A stretch of DNA of 64,000 nucleotides from Malachius bipustulatus (lineage: Eukaryota > Arthropoda > Insecta > Coleoptera > Melyridae), in the NCBI GenBank assembly GCA_910589415.1, contig OU342636.1:3764437-3828436 (forward strand), read 5' to 3'. The translations under genes and the position numbers were made by a program. The notes below the pieces were generated by a model. The model searched no databases, had not been told where the DNA came from, and saw nothing but the letters and a program-made list of their open reading frames with translations. Below, piece by piece: positions 10,903-20,812 of the stretch. Within the stretch, counting starts at the first letter, position 1, and each line of letters opens with the position of its first letter.

Positions 10903-13900
10903 ACATACATCAATACGAACATCCCAAAGAATATGTCAATGAACCAGGATTAGAAAATAACAACGATTTAGACAGTTTAATTTACATCAACGGAAAAATA
11001 AATAATAAGCAAGCAAAAATTTTAGTGGATACAGGATCGGAAGCTTCAATAATAAACGAAGAAATTATAGAAAAATTTAGTTTAAAAGAAAATATAATTA
11101 AAGTGCCAGTGTTAACGTTAATCAGTACAAATGGCAAGAAAATATTTGAAACAAACAGATCAGTAGCGGCAAAAATAGCATTTCAGGAAACAAGCATCGA
11201 TACGCAACTATTAGTGGTAAAAAGTATGAACAATGATATTGTAATGGGTACAGACGAATTAAATAGAAATAAAGCAATAATAAATTATAGGAAGAAAATC
11301 ATAAATATAAATGGGGAAGAAATAAAGTTTGCGGTACATAATAAGAATGAAAATGAAGGAAGTGAGGTAGAAGATGGAGTAAAAAATGTGTTATATAATA
11401 TGAATATGAAGAAATGTGATGATAGTATAGAAGAAAGCATGAGTAAAATGAAATATGATGAAAAGTATAAAGAAGAAATAAAAGAGTTATTAATGAAGTA
11501 TAGGGGATTAGTAAGGAAGGAGAATAGATTTGCAGAAAATTATGTACACAGAATAGAAGTAAAAGGAATAGAAAATTTTAAAACAAGAACGTACCCAATA
11601 CCGTATAAATATAGGAAAGAAGTAAATGAAAATCTACAAGAAATGTTAGAAAAAGGAATAATTGAAAGAAGCAACACAAGATTTATAAACCCACTAGTAG
11701 TTGTAAAGAAAAGTAATGGAGAATTACGATTATGTTTGGATGCAAGAAATATAAATAAGTACACAGTTCCGCAATATGAAGCTCCGATGAATACAGAAGC
11801 TATATTTGGCAGAATAACAGAAGCAAAATGGTTCACGAAAATAGATTTAAAACACAGTTTTTGGTTAATTCCGTTAGAAGAAAAGTGTAGAGATTATACT
11901 GGTTTCACCGTTGATGGGGTGTTGTATAGGTTTAAGGTAGTCCCGTTTGGTTTACAAAGTGCAAGTTCAGCGTTAGTTAGGGCACTACATAGTTTCATGG
12001 ACAAACATGAAGATTTTGCGTTACATTACATTGATGATATTTTGATTTACTCGAAGAATGAGACAGAACATAAGAAGCACATCGAAATAATATTTAAAGA
12101 ATTGGATGATGCAGGATTAAAAATAAATATTGAAAAATTACAATTTTATCAGAAAGAAGTGATCTTCCTGGGATACAAATTGAACGAAAGAGGAATGGAA
12201 ATGGATGAAGAGAGAGTGAGAGTAATAAAAGAATACAAAAGACCTACAAATTTGAAAACGTTAAGAGGATTTCTAGGTTTGATTAACTATTTTAAACGAT
12301 TATTCCCTAATTTGAGTAACAAAACCATAGTTTTACTTGAATTACTTAAAAAAGGAGTTAAGTGGAAATGGACAATAGAAAGAGAAGAGGCTTTCAACAA
12401 AATAAAAGAAGAATTTCAGAAGAATCTAAGAATATATCATCCTAGATATGATCAACCTTTTATAGTAATGACAGATGCATCAATGTACAGATTTGCTGGA
12501 GTTTTATTGCAAGTACAAGACGGAGAAGAAGTGCCAATTTGTTTTATCTCTAGAGTTACAAAAACATATGAAAGAAATTACAGTGCAACAGAATTAGAAT
12601 TGGCAAGTGTTATTTTCTGTGTTACAAAAATGAAGTTTTATCTAATGGGAGCAAAATTTGTACTGAAGACAGATCATTCAGCTTTAACAACCATAATGAA
12701 TAACAAATATGCGAACAGTAGAATACATCGTTGGTTGTTGTTGCTACAAGAGTATGATTTTACAATAGAACATGTGCCAGGAAAGTTGAATGTAATTTCA
12801 GATGCATTAACAAGAGAAGATGGTAAGCAAGAAAGAAATAACAGAAGATTGCAGCTAGGAGTAAACATTTTAGTAGAAGAGGAAGGAATATTTTCGTTAG
12901 AAGAAGTAATAAGGGATCAAGAAAATTTAGAAGATAAACAGAAAGAAAGAAGTATTCTAAAAGAAGGCGTGTATGTGAAGAAAGTAGGAGGAAAGGAATT
13001 ATATGTCATCACAGAAGATCTAGGAAAAGAAATAATTAAGAATTTGCATGAAGATAATGGGCATCATGGTTCTAGAAAGATTTGGTTAATGTTCAGGGAA
13101 AATTATATCTGTAGAAAAGATACTACGCTAGTAAAACAAGTTATCAAGTATTGCCACATATGTCAGTTGAATAAAAAGAAAAACAGAATAAATAAGAACA
13201 TAGTTAAAAGCATAAAATCAGAAAATTGTTTAGATCTTGTAGCAATTGATTTTATTAGCGAACTGGTAGAAAGTGAAAATGGAAAAAGGCACATTTTGGT
13301 AGTATTAGATGTTTTCTCAAAATACATAAAATTATATCCCTGTAAAAGAATGAATTATCAAGAAATCACAAAGAACTTGAGGAAATATTTCCAAGAAATA
13401 GGCTATCCAAAGAAATGTATTATGGACAACGCGACATATTTCAAAAATGAAAATTTCAGCGCATTCTGTGATAGAAATGGAATTGAAATGCAATTTACTA
13501 GCATACGTCATCCAGCAGCTAATCCATCAGAAAGATACATCCAAGAAGTAATCAAATTTCTGAGATTATTATGTTCAGAAGATCACACAAGGTGGGAAAC
13601 ACAAATAGACAACGTTGAAAATTACTTAAACAGTGTTCCAAATACCAAAACAGAAGAGAGTCCAATTTATGTATTGAAAGGAATAAAGCCAGAAAGAAAA
13701 TGGATAATAGAAGATGTAGAAAGATTGGAAAATGTGAGGGATGAAGTGCGAAAAAAGTGTGAAATAAAAACAAAAAAATGGATAAAGAAACAGCAAAAGT
13801 TGATTAGGAAGAAAGTTAAATTCAAACAAGGAGATTATGTAATAATACGTGCACACAGAGTGGCAGATAGAAGAAACCAAAAATGTAAAAAATTACAATT

Positions 13901-14042
13901 TCCATTTGAAGGTCCATATGAAATAATAACTGAAGAACCAGTAAATAGTTATCTATTAAAACATATTGACAGTGAGAAAATAAGAGGAGTTTTTAATATA
14001 GAACAGATTTTTAAATATTATAGAGAAGATGATGATTTATAG
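10848..14042 (+). CDS. pol: Pol polyprotein: protease, reverse transcriptase, RNase H, integrase
   Basis: The frame is open from just after a stop at 10845-10847. It lies -1 to gag and has no conventional start before the conserved region, so translation by -1 frameshift inside 10848-10902 is inferred; a T5C4 run at 10874-10882 lies in the overlap. Counting from V at 11025: protease DTGS (residue 2), RT with FTKIDLKHSFW and catalytic YIDD (~334), RNase H beginning VMTDAS and including KTDHSAL, and the integrase HHCC finger (~675-715). The integrase core carries D742, D801 and E836. D801 and E836 are separated by 34 residues in an HPAANPSER context, one fewer than the usual 35. The C-terminal tail is basic. 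All catalytic residues are present and the frame is intact for 1005 codons. No env follows. Confidence 0.92.
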   Translation, partial: RSKKWGAAGFSPRHKPNLNIHQYEHPKEYVNEPGLENNNDLDSLIYINGKINNKQAKILVDTGSEASIINEEIIEKFSLKENIIKVPVLTLISTNGKKIFETNRSVAAKIAFQETSIDTQLLVVKSMNNDIVMGTDELNRNKAIINYRKKIININGEEIKFAVHNKNENEGSEVEDGVKNVLYNMNMKKCDDSIEESMSKMKYDEKYKEEIKELLMKYRGLVRKENRFAENYVHRIEVKGIENFKTRTYPIPYKYRKEVNENLQEMLEKGIIERSNTRFINPLVVVKKSNGELRLCLDARNINKYTVPQYEAPMNTEAIFGRITEAKWFTKIDLKHSFWLIPLEEKCRDYTGFTVDGVLYRFKVVPFGLQSASSALVRALHSFMDKHEDFALHYIDDILIYSKNETEHKKHIEIIFKELDDAGLKINIEKLQFYQKEVIFLGYKLNERGMEMDEERVRVIKEYKRPTNLKTLRGFLGLINYFKRLFPNLSNKTIVLLELLKKGVKWKWTIEREEAFNKIKEEFQKNLRIYHPRYDQPFIVMTDASMYRFAGVLLQVQDGEEVPICFISRVTKTYERNYSATELELASVIFCVTKMKFYLMGAKFVLKTDHSALTTIMNNKYANSRIHRWLLLLQEYDFTIEHVPGKLNVISDALTREDGKQERNNRRLQLGVNILVEEEGIFSLEEVIRDQENLEDKQKERSILKEGVYVKKVGGKELYVITEDLGKEIIKNLHEDNGHHGSRKIWLMFRENYICRKDTTLVKQVIKYCHICQLNKKKNRINKNIVKSIKSENCLDLVAIDFISELVESENGKRHILVVLDVFSKYIKLYPCKRMNYQEITKNLRKYFQEIGYPKKCIMDNATYFKNENFSAFCDRNGIEMQFTSIRHPAANPSERYIQEVIKFLRLLCSEDHTRWETQIDNVENYLNSVPNTKTEESPIYVLKGIKPERKWIIEDVERLENVRDEVRKKCEIKTKKWIKKQQKLIRKKVKFKQGDYVIIRAHRVADRRNQKCKKLQFPFEGPYEIITEEPVNSYLLKHIDSEKIRGVFNIEQIFKYYREDDDL

Positions 14043-14114
14043 TGAAAAAGGTGATTTATAAATTAGTATGTAGTTAATTATAATGGACATTGAAAATTAA
14101 CTTCATACAAATTT

Positions 14115-14123
14115 AGGGGAATT
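14115..14123 (+). other. Polypurine tract before the 3' LTR
   Basis: AGGGGAATT sits directly before the TGTTAT start of the 3' LTR, where plus-strand DNA synthesis would be primed. Short but correctly placed. Confidence 0.65.
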
Positions 14124-15463
14124 TGTTATAAAAAGCTCATTACGCTTATTTACGTAGAAATAGTTTTTTTTTCTTTCATGAAGAATAGTCTTTAGCTTTA
14201 GAAAAAGTTTCTATTGGAACAGAATATTTAGATTTGTTTGGGAGAGTAGAATAGTAAATATTGTAATAATAAGGTGAAATGTCATAGAATAATTTTTGTA
14301 AAATAATTAGAATAATTAGAATAAGTTAGCTAGAGTGTATGGGGAAATGTCAAGCATAAAATTATAAAAGGTCACAATTTTGAAGAAAAGAACAGCAACT
14401 CTAGTAGCAGGGAAATTGGCTGTTAGAATGGGGAAAACATAACATGTCCAAAGAGGATTTTGTGTGTTATACTCCAGAAGAGAAATGAATTTCATAGATG
14501 TTGATTGGAAGGAAAATACAAAAATTATCCGCTGTCATAGTGAGAAAAAATATGTTGTCAAGCAGATAACAATCGAATTTACATAGTTACAAGAAAAACT
14601 ATAAATAGAAAAACAACGATTATTTGAGGAGATTCCTAAAACACAAGTTAATCAGTGTAGATCACGAAATCATAACCAAACATCGTAAACATCGAGAACA
14701 TCGTGAAAATTTTCGAACATCAAGAATTTGGAAAAGAACAGAGGCCGTAGCTGACTGCAAGAAGAAACATATAGGTTAGAAGGAGAGATTTGGTTAGCTG
14801 GTAGCTGACAACTGCAATTAGATTTGGATACAGCCGTGCGGAGATTTGGCTAGCAGGCAGCTGACAATTGCAGATTGATTTGGGTACAGCCGTGCAGCGA
14901 TTTGGATTCTGCGATTTTGACATTGAAGATAGAAAAACGTAGCAGTGAACTGGATATATCCATGCAGAGATCTACATTAAAATTGCTGACACACTAACAG
15001 CAAGGCTACTAGAGTTGACTTCAAGCATTGTTCAACAGCTGATTCCGTGGGTTATTTCTTTCGTTAACCTACGAGGGACTTCTGTCAAGAATTAATGACA
15101 GAAGGTCAGTGACGAAGAAGATTCATTAAGGGAACAAACTGTGAGTAATTTTAAGTTATTTTTAAGTTAGTTGTTGTAAGTGTTATTGTTTGGAAAATTT
15201 TTTATTGTAATAAAACCCAAACAAATTTAAATTGAGAGTTTCAATAGAAGTTTATAGGTTATGAAAATTTTAAAAAATTTATAAAAAAAAGGTACTTGAA
15301 CTCACTCTGAGTAATAGAGGTCTCATACAGACTAAACTTTTATTAGTTTTTAAAAAAGAAAGGCCCCCTAAATAAATAATTTGTTTATGGTAAGAGGGAA
15401 TCAAAGAGGAAAATAAATTTTCAAAAAAGAGTAGAGAAAGCACAGTCCCTGCGAACCATAACA
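14124..15463 (+). repeat. 3' LTR of the Ty3/gypsy element
   Basis: Identical by eye to the 5' LTR over all 1340 bp, at an offset of exactly 6300. Ends in ATAACA and is followed by the GTAT duplication. Confidence 0.93.
15209..15214 (+). terminator. Putative polyadenylation signal in the 3' LTR
   Basis: AATAAA in the 3' LTR, with its twin at 8909-8914 in the 5' LTR. Use in transcript 3'-end formation is inferred from position. Confidence 0.45.
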
Positions 15464-15467
15464 GTAT

Positions 15468-16268
15468 ATCTGCGTTTATATCTTATAGGATGCACCCAGC
15501 CATGACGTCCCTCTTGAATTCACTGTCCCGCTCTCTCCTCCTCTCGAATTGTGGAAAACGCTCTTTTCACGGCGCCTGAAAATCATACATACACCTAATT
15601 AAAAATATGAAAATAATTTATTTCCAATAATAAAATTACTTTATAAATTTCACGCATACCATTTTATCCCACTTAATTGAAAATTGAACTATTTTACATA
15701 CTAATAGGTTAAGCTTAAAAATACCACTTACTATTTATGATATTCGTAACATTTAAATGGCTCAGCTTGAAACTTCCTTTCTTTCGGGTCCGAGAACAGT
15801 ATAATAATTGTTCCAAATAATTAGAAAATGTTTTCTCAAGGCATCGTTAGGTTTTGCTCCGTCAGAGGAAACTGCAGCTAGAAATAAATTTCATTTCAAA
15901 GAGAATTTTATAATATTTTTTAATTCTATTATAGAACTCTTATAGAAAGCTTATAGAACACACCTGTATATCAAGTGAGTTGAAACTAACACACTATATT
16001 CGAAAGGCTAATCAAAATTTTCCCTAATTTTGAAGAATAGCACATAATACCTAATTATGATAAGTCTTACACAAAAATAACGTAAAAAATCTCAAAGTAA
16101 AAAAGCACTGCAGAGACAAAAAGAAAAAAGATTGCATATTAACTAACGTACCTAATTGTTATTATTATTCAATTAAACGTAAATGATGAGTGTTAAATAA
16201 ACTTTTTTTTCAAAATACTACAAGTATGCAATTTTTATTTGTAGACTGTGTAAAAAAATACCTATTAT
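15468..16268. other. No gene seen; continuation of the host block after the retrotransposon
   Basis: AT-rich sequence without recognisable coding or repeat structure. It would have been continuous with 7677-7823 before the retrotransposon inserted. Confidence 0.4.
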
Positions 16269-16459
16269 ACCGGGTGGCTGACCATATACCTATAAAATGT
16301 AGGTATAGGTATAAAGGATATTGCCTAATTAATATAATCCAAAATATTTTTAATGTTAACGAAATTAATTGTTGCCCATCAAAGTATTTGTCAAAACATT
16401 GTGATGTATTGTTATTAATATTATTTATATTATTATAGGAGAATGGTCAGTCACCTGGT
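16269..16459. mobile_element. 191-bp MITE with ~17-bp inverted ends
   Basis: ACCGGGTGGCTGACCAT at the left pairs with ATGGTCAGTCACCTGGT at the right, with two mismatches. No coding and no certain target duplication. Confidence 0.55.
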
Positions 16460-16724
16460 ATGTAGATTCGATTTAAAAAAAAAATATAAATAATAAAAGT
16501 TAGGTAACTTACCTGCTCATTTATATCTAAATAAATGATTAATATCAATGTCGGATTTTTACTGATAACACAACGAACCACTTTTCTTACTTCACACTTC
16601 ACAGACAGAAGAATAACAAAACAGTCAAAACACAAAACAACAAAAACAAACAATTTCAATCGAATCTACCACCTACCCCTACCCCTATCATCCTGCTCTT
16701 GCCTGCTAGCACTGCTAGGCAGCG

Positions 16725-17487
16725 CAGTGTTGCCAGGTCAAATTTGTCATCAATGATTTTCTACAAAAAATTCTACTAGATTAGATTTTTACAGGCAAAC
16801 CCCGTCGCGAGGCAAAGGGGAGGGGGATCGAAAGGACTCCCCCGCCCCCAGAAACAGTGCCGCATCAGACGAATTTTTTTCATAATTCAAGGTCACGATT
16901 TTTCCCCAGCACATTAAAATTTACGCACACGGAAAAAATAAAAAATGTTCCAACATTCAGGGTCATGAATTTTGCCAGCATATGAAAATTTAACGCACAC
17001 GAATAAAATGAAAACTTGAAAATAAATTAGGCTCCCTCAACTCTATTAATAAAAATAAACACCTAACTGGCAAAACTAAAATTTATAGGTACAACACAAC
17101 AAGTAAGTAAATATGTAACGCATCATTTATTTGATGATTATTTCATTATTATTACACCTTTCAATATTGACATACAATTATTATTGTTATTATTAAGCAC
17201 TCTGGGTACTGATTATAATAAACTAAAAGTCGGTTTAATATTAATATACATAATAAGTGTATTTCAGATTGAATGAGGTGTTATTCGCTTTAATTTTTTT
17301 TTCTTCATTGTCATTCGCTTCATTAGATTTTCTATCAGAAAAATTCAAATCTACTAGTAAATTTCACCAGCCACAATTCGAATCTACTAGAAAATCCACT
17401 ATCCACTAGATATAAATTTTGACTACTGCTAGAGCTGATAAGAATTCTACTAGATCTAGTAGAAAATTTACCAAGTTGACAACACTG
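16725..17487. mobile_element. hAT-like non-autonomous element, 763 bp, CAGTGTTG ends
   Basis: The left end CAGTGTTGCCAGGTCAAATT and the right end reverse complement CAGTGTTGTCAACTTGGTAA form an imperfect inverted pair, followed on each side by TTCTACTAGAT-type words. CAGTGTTGCCA is a common hAT terminus. The 8 bases flanking each end do not match, so the target duplication is lost or the superfamily call is wrong. Inside, a GTCACGATTTTTCCCCAGCA block is imperfectly duplicated ~70 bp further on. Confidence 0.5.
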
Positions 17488-18321
17488 CTGATAGTGCCAG
17501 CCCACTTAATAATTTCAAATGTAAACCAGATGACGATGCTGCCGCTTTGTTATTCTTTTGTGCTAATAGTCTAAGGGTCTGACTGGCATTCCATTCTGTC
17601 CATTCTCACTTTCTCAGTTCAATTTTTTTATAGGTAGGTACATAGGTATATTTTTTTAAATTTCTACCTATGAATTCTATGAGTGTTTTTAGCATTTTCA
17701 GCTCCTTGGGTGTAATACGAGATTCTTACTTCTTAGTAATGATAATTTTGATAAAAAAACAAATGTTCACTATAAATATTATACAGGTGTCCAAGATAAC
17801 AGGTGGTTCAGGATCTCGGAAACCGTTAGAGATACAAGGTCGGTTAAACTAGATAAAAGTAGCACAATTTTACGTTTAATATAAGTGAAATATCCTGAAC
17901 TAAACTGAAAAATCGCGATTTCTTATTTTAGACATATCTTTTTTTATTATTGAAAATAAATAGTTAAATTATTTTTTGCGGGCTTACATAGGTAAGTCGT
18001 TAACAGGTTATTTGACATTTCAAAAATTTCAAAGGCGGACCAGATCTCGGAATTTTCTTTTGTTTTTCTTATAGCCACCATTTTTTTTTTCGTGTTATTC
18101 GACATTAAAAAAATCAAGAAAACAAAAAAACTATCATTAAAAAAATTAAGTTTCCAAAATTTTATTCATTTTTCTAAAAAAAACTTTTCTTTAGTCAGAA
18201 ACAATTCAGAAGGCAAGAAATGTCACGTCGCGACGTCATTCGGTGAAATAATTTTCTTTGTTTAAGAAAAGAAGTAAATTTTGAAAAAAAAAAATTTTGA
18301 ATGTGATAGATTTTTTTTACA
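17488..18321. other. No gene seen
   Basis: AT-rich spacer. A TTTTGTTTTTCTTATAGCCA stretch near 18060 resembles the CTTGTAACCGCCATATTG block of the inverted-repeat family at 39.9-42.1 kb, probably a diverged relic. Confidence 0.4.
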
Positions 18322-19920
18322 TCTAATAAATGTATACCGGTAGACATAACAACGGGGACATCTAAGATATGTCTATTAGATACCGATCGACCTACCACAT
18401 TTCAAACTAATTAAATTGAGAGATTTTCATGTAAAATACACAAATTTTGTTGTGTTTCATCAGAGAAAACAAATAACTCTTATGTATAATGATTTGTTGC
18501 TATTTGTTTATCCAAAAGTAAATATACAAAATAATACATCTAATAAATGTATCCCGTAGACGTAATAATGCGAACATCTACGATATGTCTACCAGAATCA
18601 TTAATCTACCACATTTCAATCTAGTTAAATTAAGAGAATTTTCATATGAATTACACATATTTTGTAGTGTTTCATCGGATATAACAAATAAACTCTTATG
18701 TGTATAATAATGTGTTGCTATTTGTGTATCCAAAAATAAAATTACAAAATACATCTAGAAAATGTATACTCGTAGACCTAATAATGTCGACATCTAAGAT
18801 ATGTCTATTATATGTCGATCGATCTACCACATTTCGATTTAATTAAATTGAGGTAATTTTCATATAAAATACTCATATTTTGTTGTGTTTCATCGGACAT
18901 GACAAATAAACTCTTATATGCATAATAATTTGTTGCTGCTTTGTATATCCAAAAATAGAATTACAATATACATCTAGAAAATGTATACTCGTAGACGTAA
19001 TAATGGTGACATCTAAGATTTGTCTATTATATGTCGATCGATCTACCACATTTCAATTTAATTAAATTGAGGGAATTTTTATATCAAATACACATATTTT
19101 GTTGTGTTTCATCGGATATGACAAATAAACTCTTATGTGTATAATAATTTGTTGCTATTTGTGTATCCAAAAATAAAATTAAAAAATACATCTAGAAAAT
19201 GTATACACGTAGACGTAATAATGTGGACATCTAAGATATGTCTATTTAATGCCGATAGATCTACCACATTTCAATTTAATTAAAAATTGACAGATTTTCA
19301 TATAAAATCCACATATTTTGTTGTGTTTCATCGGACATAACAAATAAACCTTGTGTATAATGATTTGTTGCTATTTTGTATATTTAAAAGTAAATATTCA
19401 AAATGCATCTATTAAATGTATAGCCGTAGACGTAATAATGTGGACATCTAAGATATGTCTATTTAATGCCGCTAGATCTACCACATTTCAATTTAATTAA
19501 ATTGACAGATTTTCATATGAAATCCACATATTTTGTTGTGTTTCATCAGACATAACAAATAAACCTTATGTATAATGATTTGTTGCTATTTTTCAAAATG
19601 CATCTATTAAATGTATAGCCGTAGACGTAATAATGAGGACATCTAAGATATGTCTATTAGATACCGATTGATCTACCATATTTCAATCTAATTAAATTGA
19701 GAGAATTTCCATATGAAATACACATATTTCGTTATGTTTCATCAGAGAAAACAAATAACTCTTATGTATAATGATTTGTTGCTATTTGTTCATCCAAAAG
19801 TATATGTAAAAAATACATCTAATAAATGTGTACTAGGTAGATGTGATTATGGTGGCATCTAAAACATATCTATTACGAATCGACGACTAGACCGAAACGC
19901 GATTTAGACGTGATGGACCA
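18322..19920. repeat. Minisatellite of seven ~180-235-bp units plus a partial eighth
   Basis: Units begin near 18322, 18539, 18753, 18972, 19191, 19408, 19601 and 19818. Each contains CTA-AAATGTATA, a GTAGACGTAATAATG word, GACATCTAAGATATGTCTAT, ATCTACCACATTTCAA, TTTTGTTGTGTTTCATC and ATTTGTTGCTATTT. Units vary in length through small deletions. The array lies just inside the right end of the 13.9-kb block and shares its short words with the left array, so it may hold transposase-binding sites. No coding. Confidence 0.85.
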
Positions 19921-19971
19921 TATATAGACGTCAATTAGACTATGGGGTGTTGCTTGGGCGGTGATGGTTCA

Positions 19972-20327
19972 TTCATTGAATAAAGAAGAAAAAGGAAGGA
20001 GCATATGATCGATTTCACGTGTTATCCTAGGGAACCAACTCAGCCACATTGCTCAACCAGAGATGACTCATAATCATTCATGGTTCTGACCTCTGACGTG
20101 TCCTGTGTTTCACTCTTGGATTTTTTTTGTGTTTAATTGTAGTATATTTTGTTGTAAAACGTTAAAGTGTGATGCAATATTTTATAGTTATATAATATAA
20201 TATAGGTTAGTGAAGTTATTGGCGTTTAATCAGCTTTAAAAACTGAAGCAGCCGCCATATTGGTAAACCATCCCGTTCAACGTTAAATCCACACATGCTC
20301 CTTCCTTTTTCTTCTTATTTCAATGGG
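19972..20327. mobile_element. ~356-bp MITE with ~32-bp inverted ends
   Basis: The left end contains AGAAGAAAAAGGAAGGAGCA and the right end its exact complement TGCTCCTTCCTTTTTCTTCT, with CATTGAA/TTCAATG outside. The middle is unique and non-coding. It lies a few bases outside the right edge of the 13.9-kb block. Confidence 0.7.
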
Positions 20328-20383
20328 TTCATTAGATTTTATTAATAGTGTCTGTAGTCCATGTTACCCTTCCCACTGAAAGT

Positions 20384-20812
20384 CTGCTGGCGCTAAAGAG
20401 AATTAGTTCGGTACGACATATTATTTTCCCCACTGTTTATTTATATGTGTTTGGGGTACGGAGGCTAATGATAAATTTATCTGAGCTGTAAACGATATTT
20501 TGTTTTCATAATGTCATGTCATAATTTTGAACGATGCATTACCCTAACGTTATTTCAAACTTATAACCGTATTTGTTTCTTTAAATTTCATAATTGATTT
20601 GATGTATTTATTTATGCACTGTTGGTCTTGATGAATTTTATTTTATTTCCAAATTGTTATCGATGCCTCCTTTTACGGCTCGATAATGCCTCTGTTAATA
20701 TGTTTGGTCTCATTTTGTATTTCTTATTTTCTGGACTCTAAACTATTATTTACTTGCAAACAATCTATTTCACCCTTCCCATTTTAACCTCGCTGGCGCT
20801 AAAGAGAATTAG
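20384..20812 (+). repeat. Pair of direct repeats, CTGGCGCTAAAGAGAATTAG
   Basis: CTGGCGCTAAAGAGAATTAG followed by TTCGG or GTCGG occurs near 20384 and near 20789, about 405 bp apart, each preceded by CCTTCCCA. The spacing suggests a degraded element with short terminal direct repeats or a duplication. The intervening sequence is not recognisable. Confidence 0.35.

Larger units (their letters stand above)
7824..15463 (+). mobile_element. Complete Ty3/gypsy-type LTR retrotransposon, 7640 bp
   Basis: Two 1340-bp LTRs begin TGTTAT, end ATAACA, and look identical base for base when compared line by line at an offset of exactly 6300. The insertion is flanked by the 4-bp duplication GTAT (7820-7823 and 15464-15467). 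In order it holds a tRNA primer-binding site, gag, pol (protease, RT, RNase H, integrase) and a short purine tract. There is no room for an env gene between pol (14042) and the 3' LTR (14124). Identical LTRs and open frames mean a very recent insertion. The coding strand is strikingly purine- and A-rich. Confidence 0.93.
6101..19959. mobile_element. 13.9-kb block bounded by 13-bp inverted ends and subterminal minisatellites
   Basis: The left edge reads GCCCAAGTAACAC and the right edge GTGTTGCTTGGGC, matching at 12 of 13 positions as inverted repeats. Just inside both edges lie arrays built from the same words (CATCTA, AGACGTCTA, TAGATG). This supports one large DNA element into which a Ty3/gypsy retrotransposon and several MITEs later inserted. 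I found no transposase inside and no clear target duplication. The alternative is two separate members of one family that happen to lie on either side of the retrotransposon. Confidence 0.45.

Noticed and set aside
14043..14123. An env gene after pol in the complete gypsy element
   Set aside because: Only ~80 bp separate the pol stop from the 3' LTR, so there is no env and no evidence of an errantivirus.
8420..14923. 67-codon minus-strand ORF at 8420-8623 repeated at 14720-14923
   Set aside because: The pair is identical only because both lie in the LTRs; no protein features.
18322..19920. Regularly spaced repeats that could suggest a CRISPR array
   Set aside because: Units are ~180-235 bp and similar throughout with no short repeat/unique spacer pattern, and the genome is eukaryotic.
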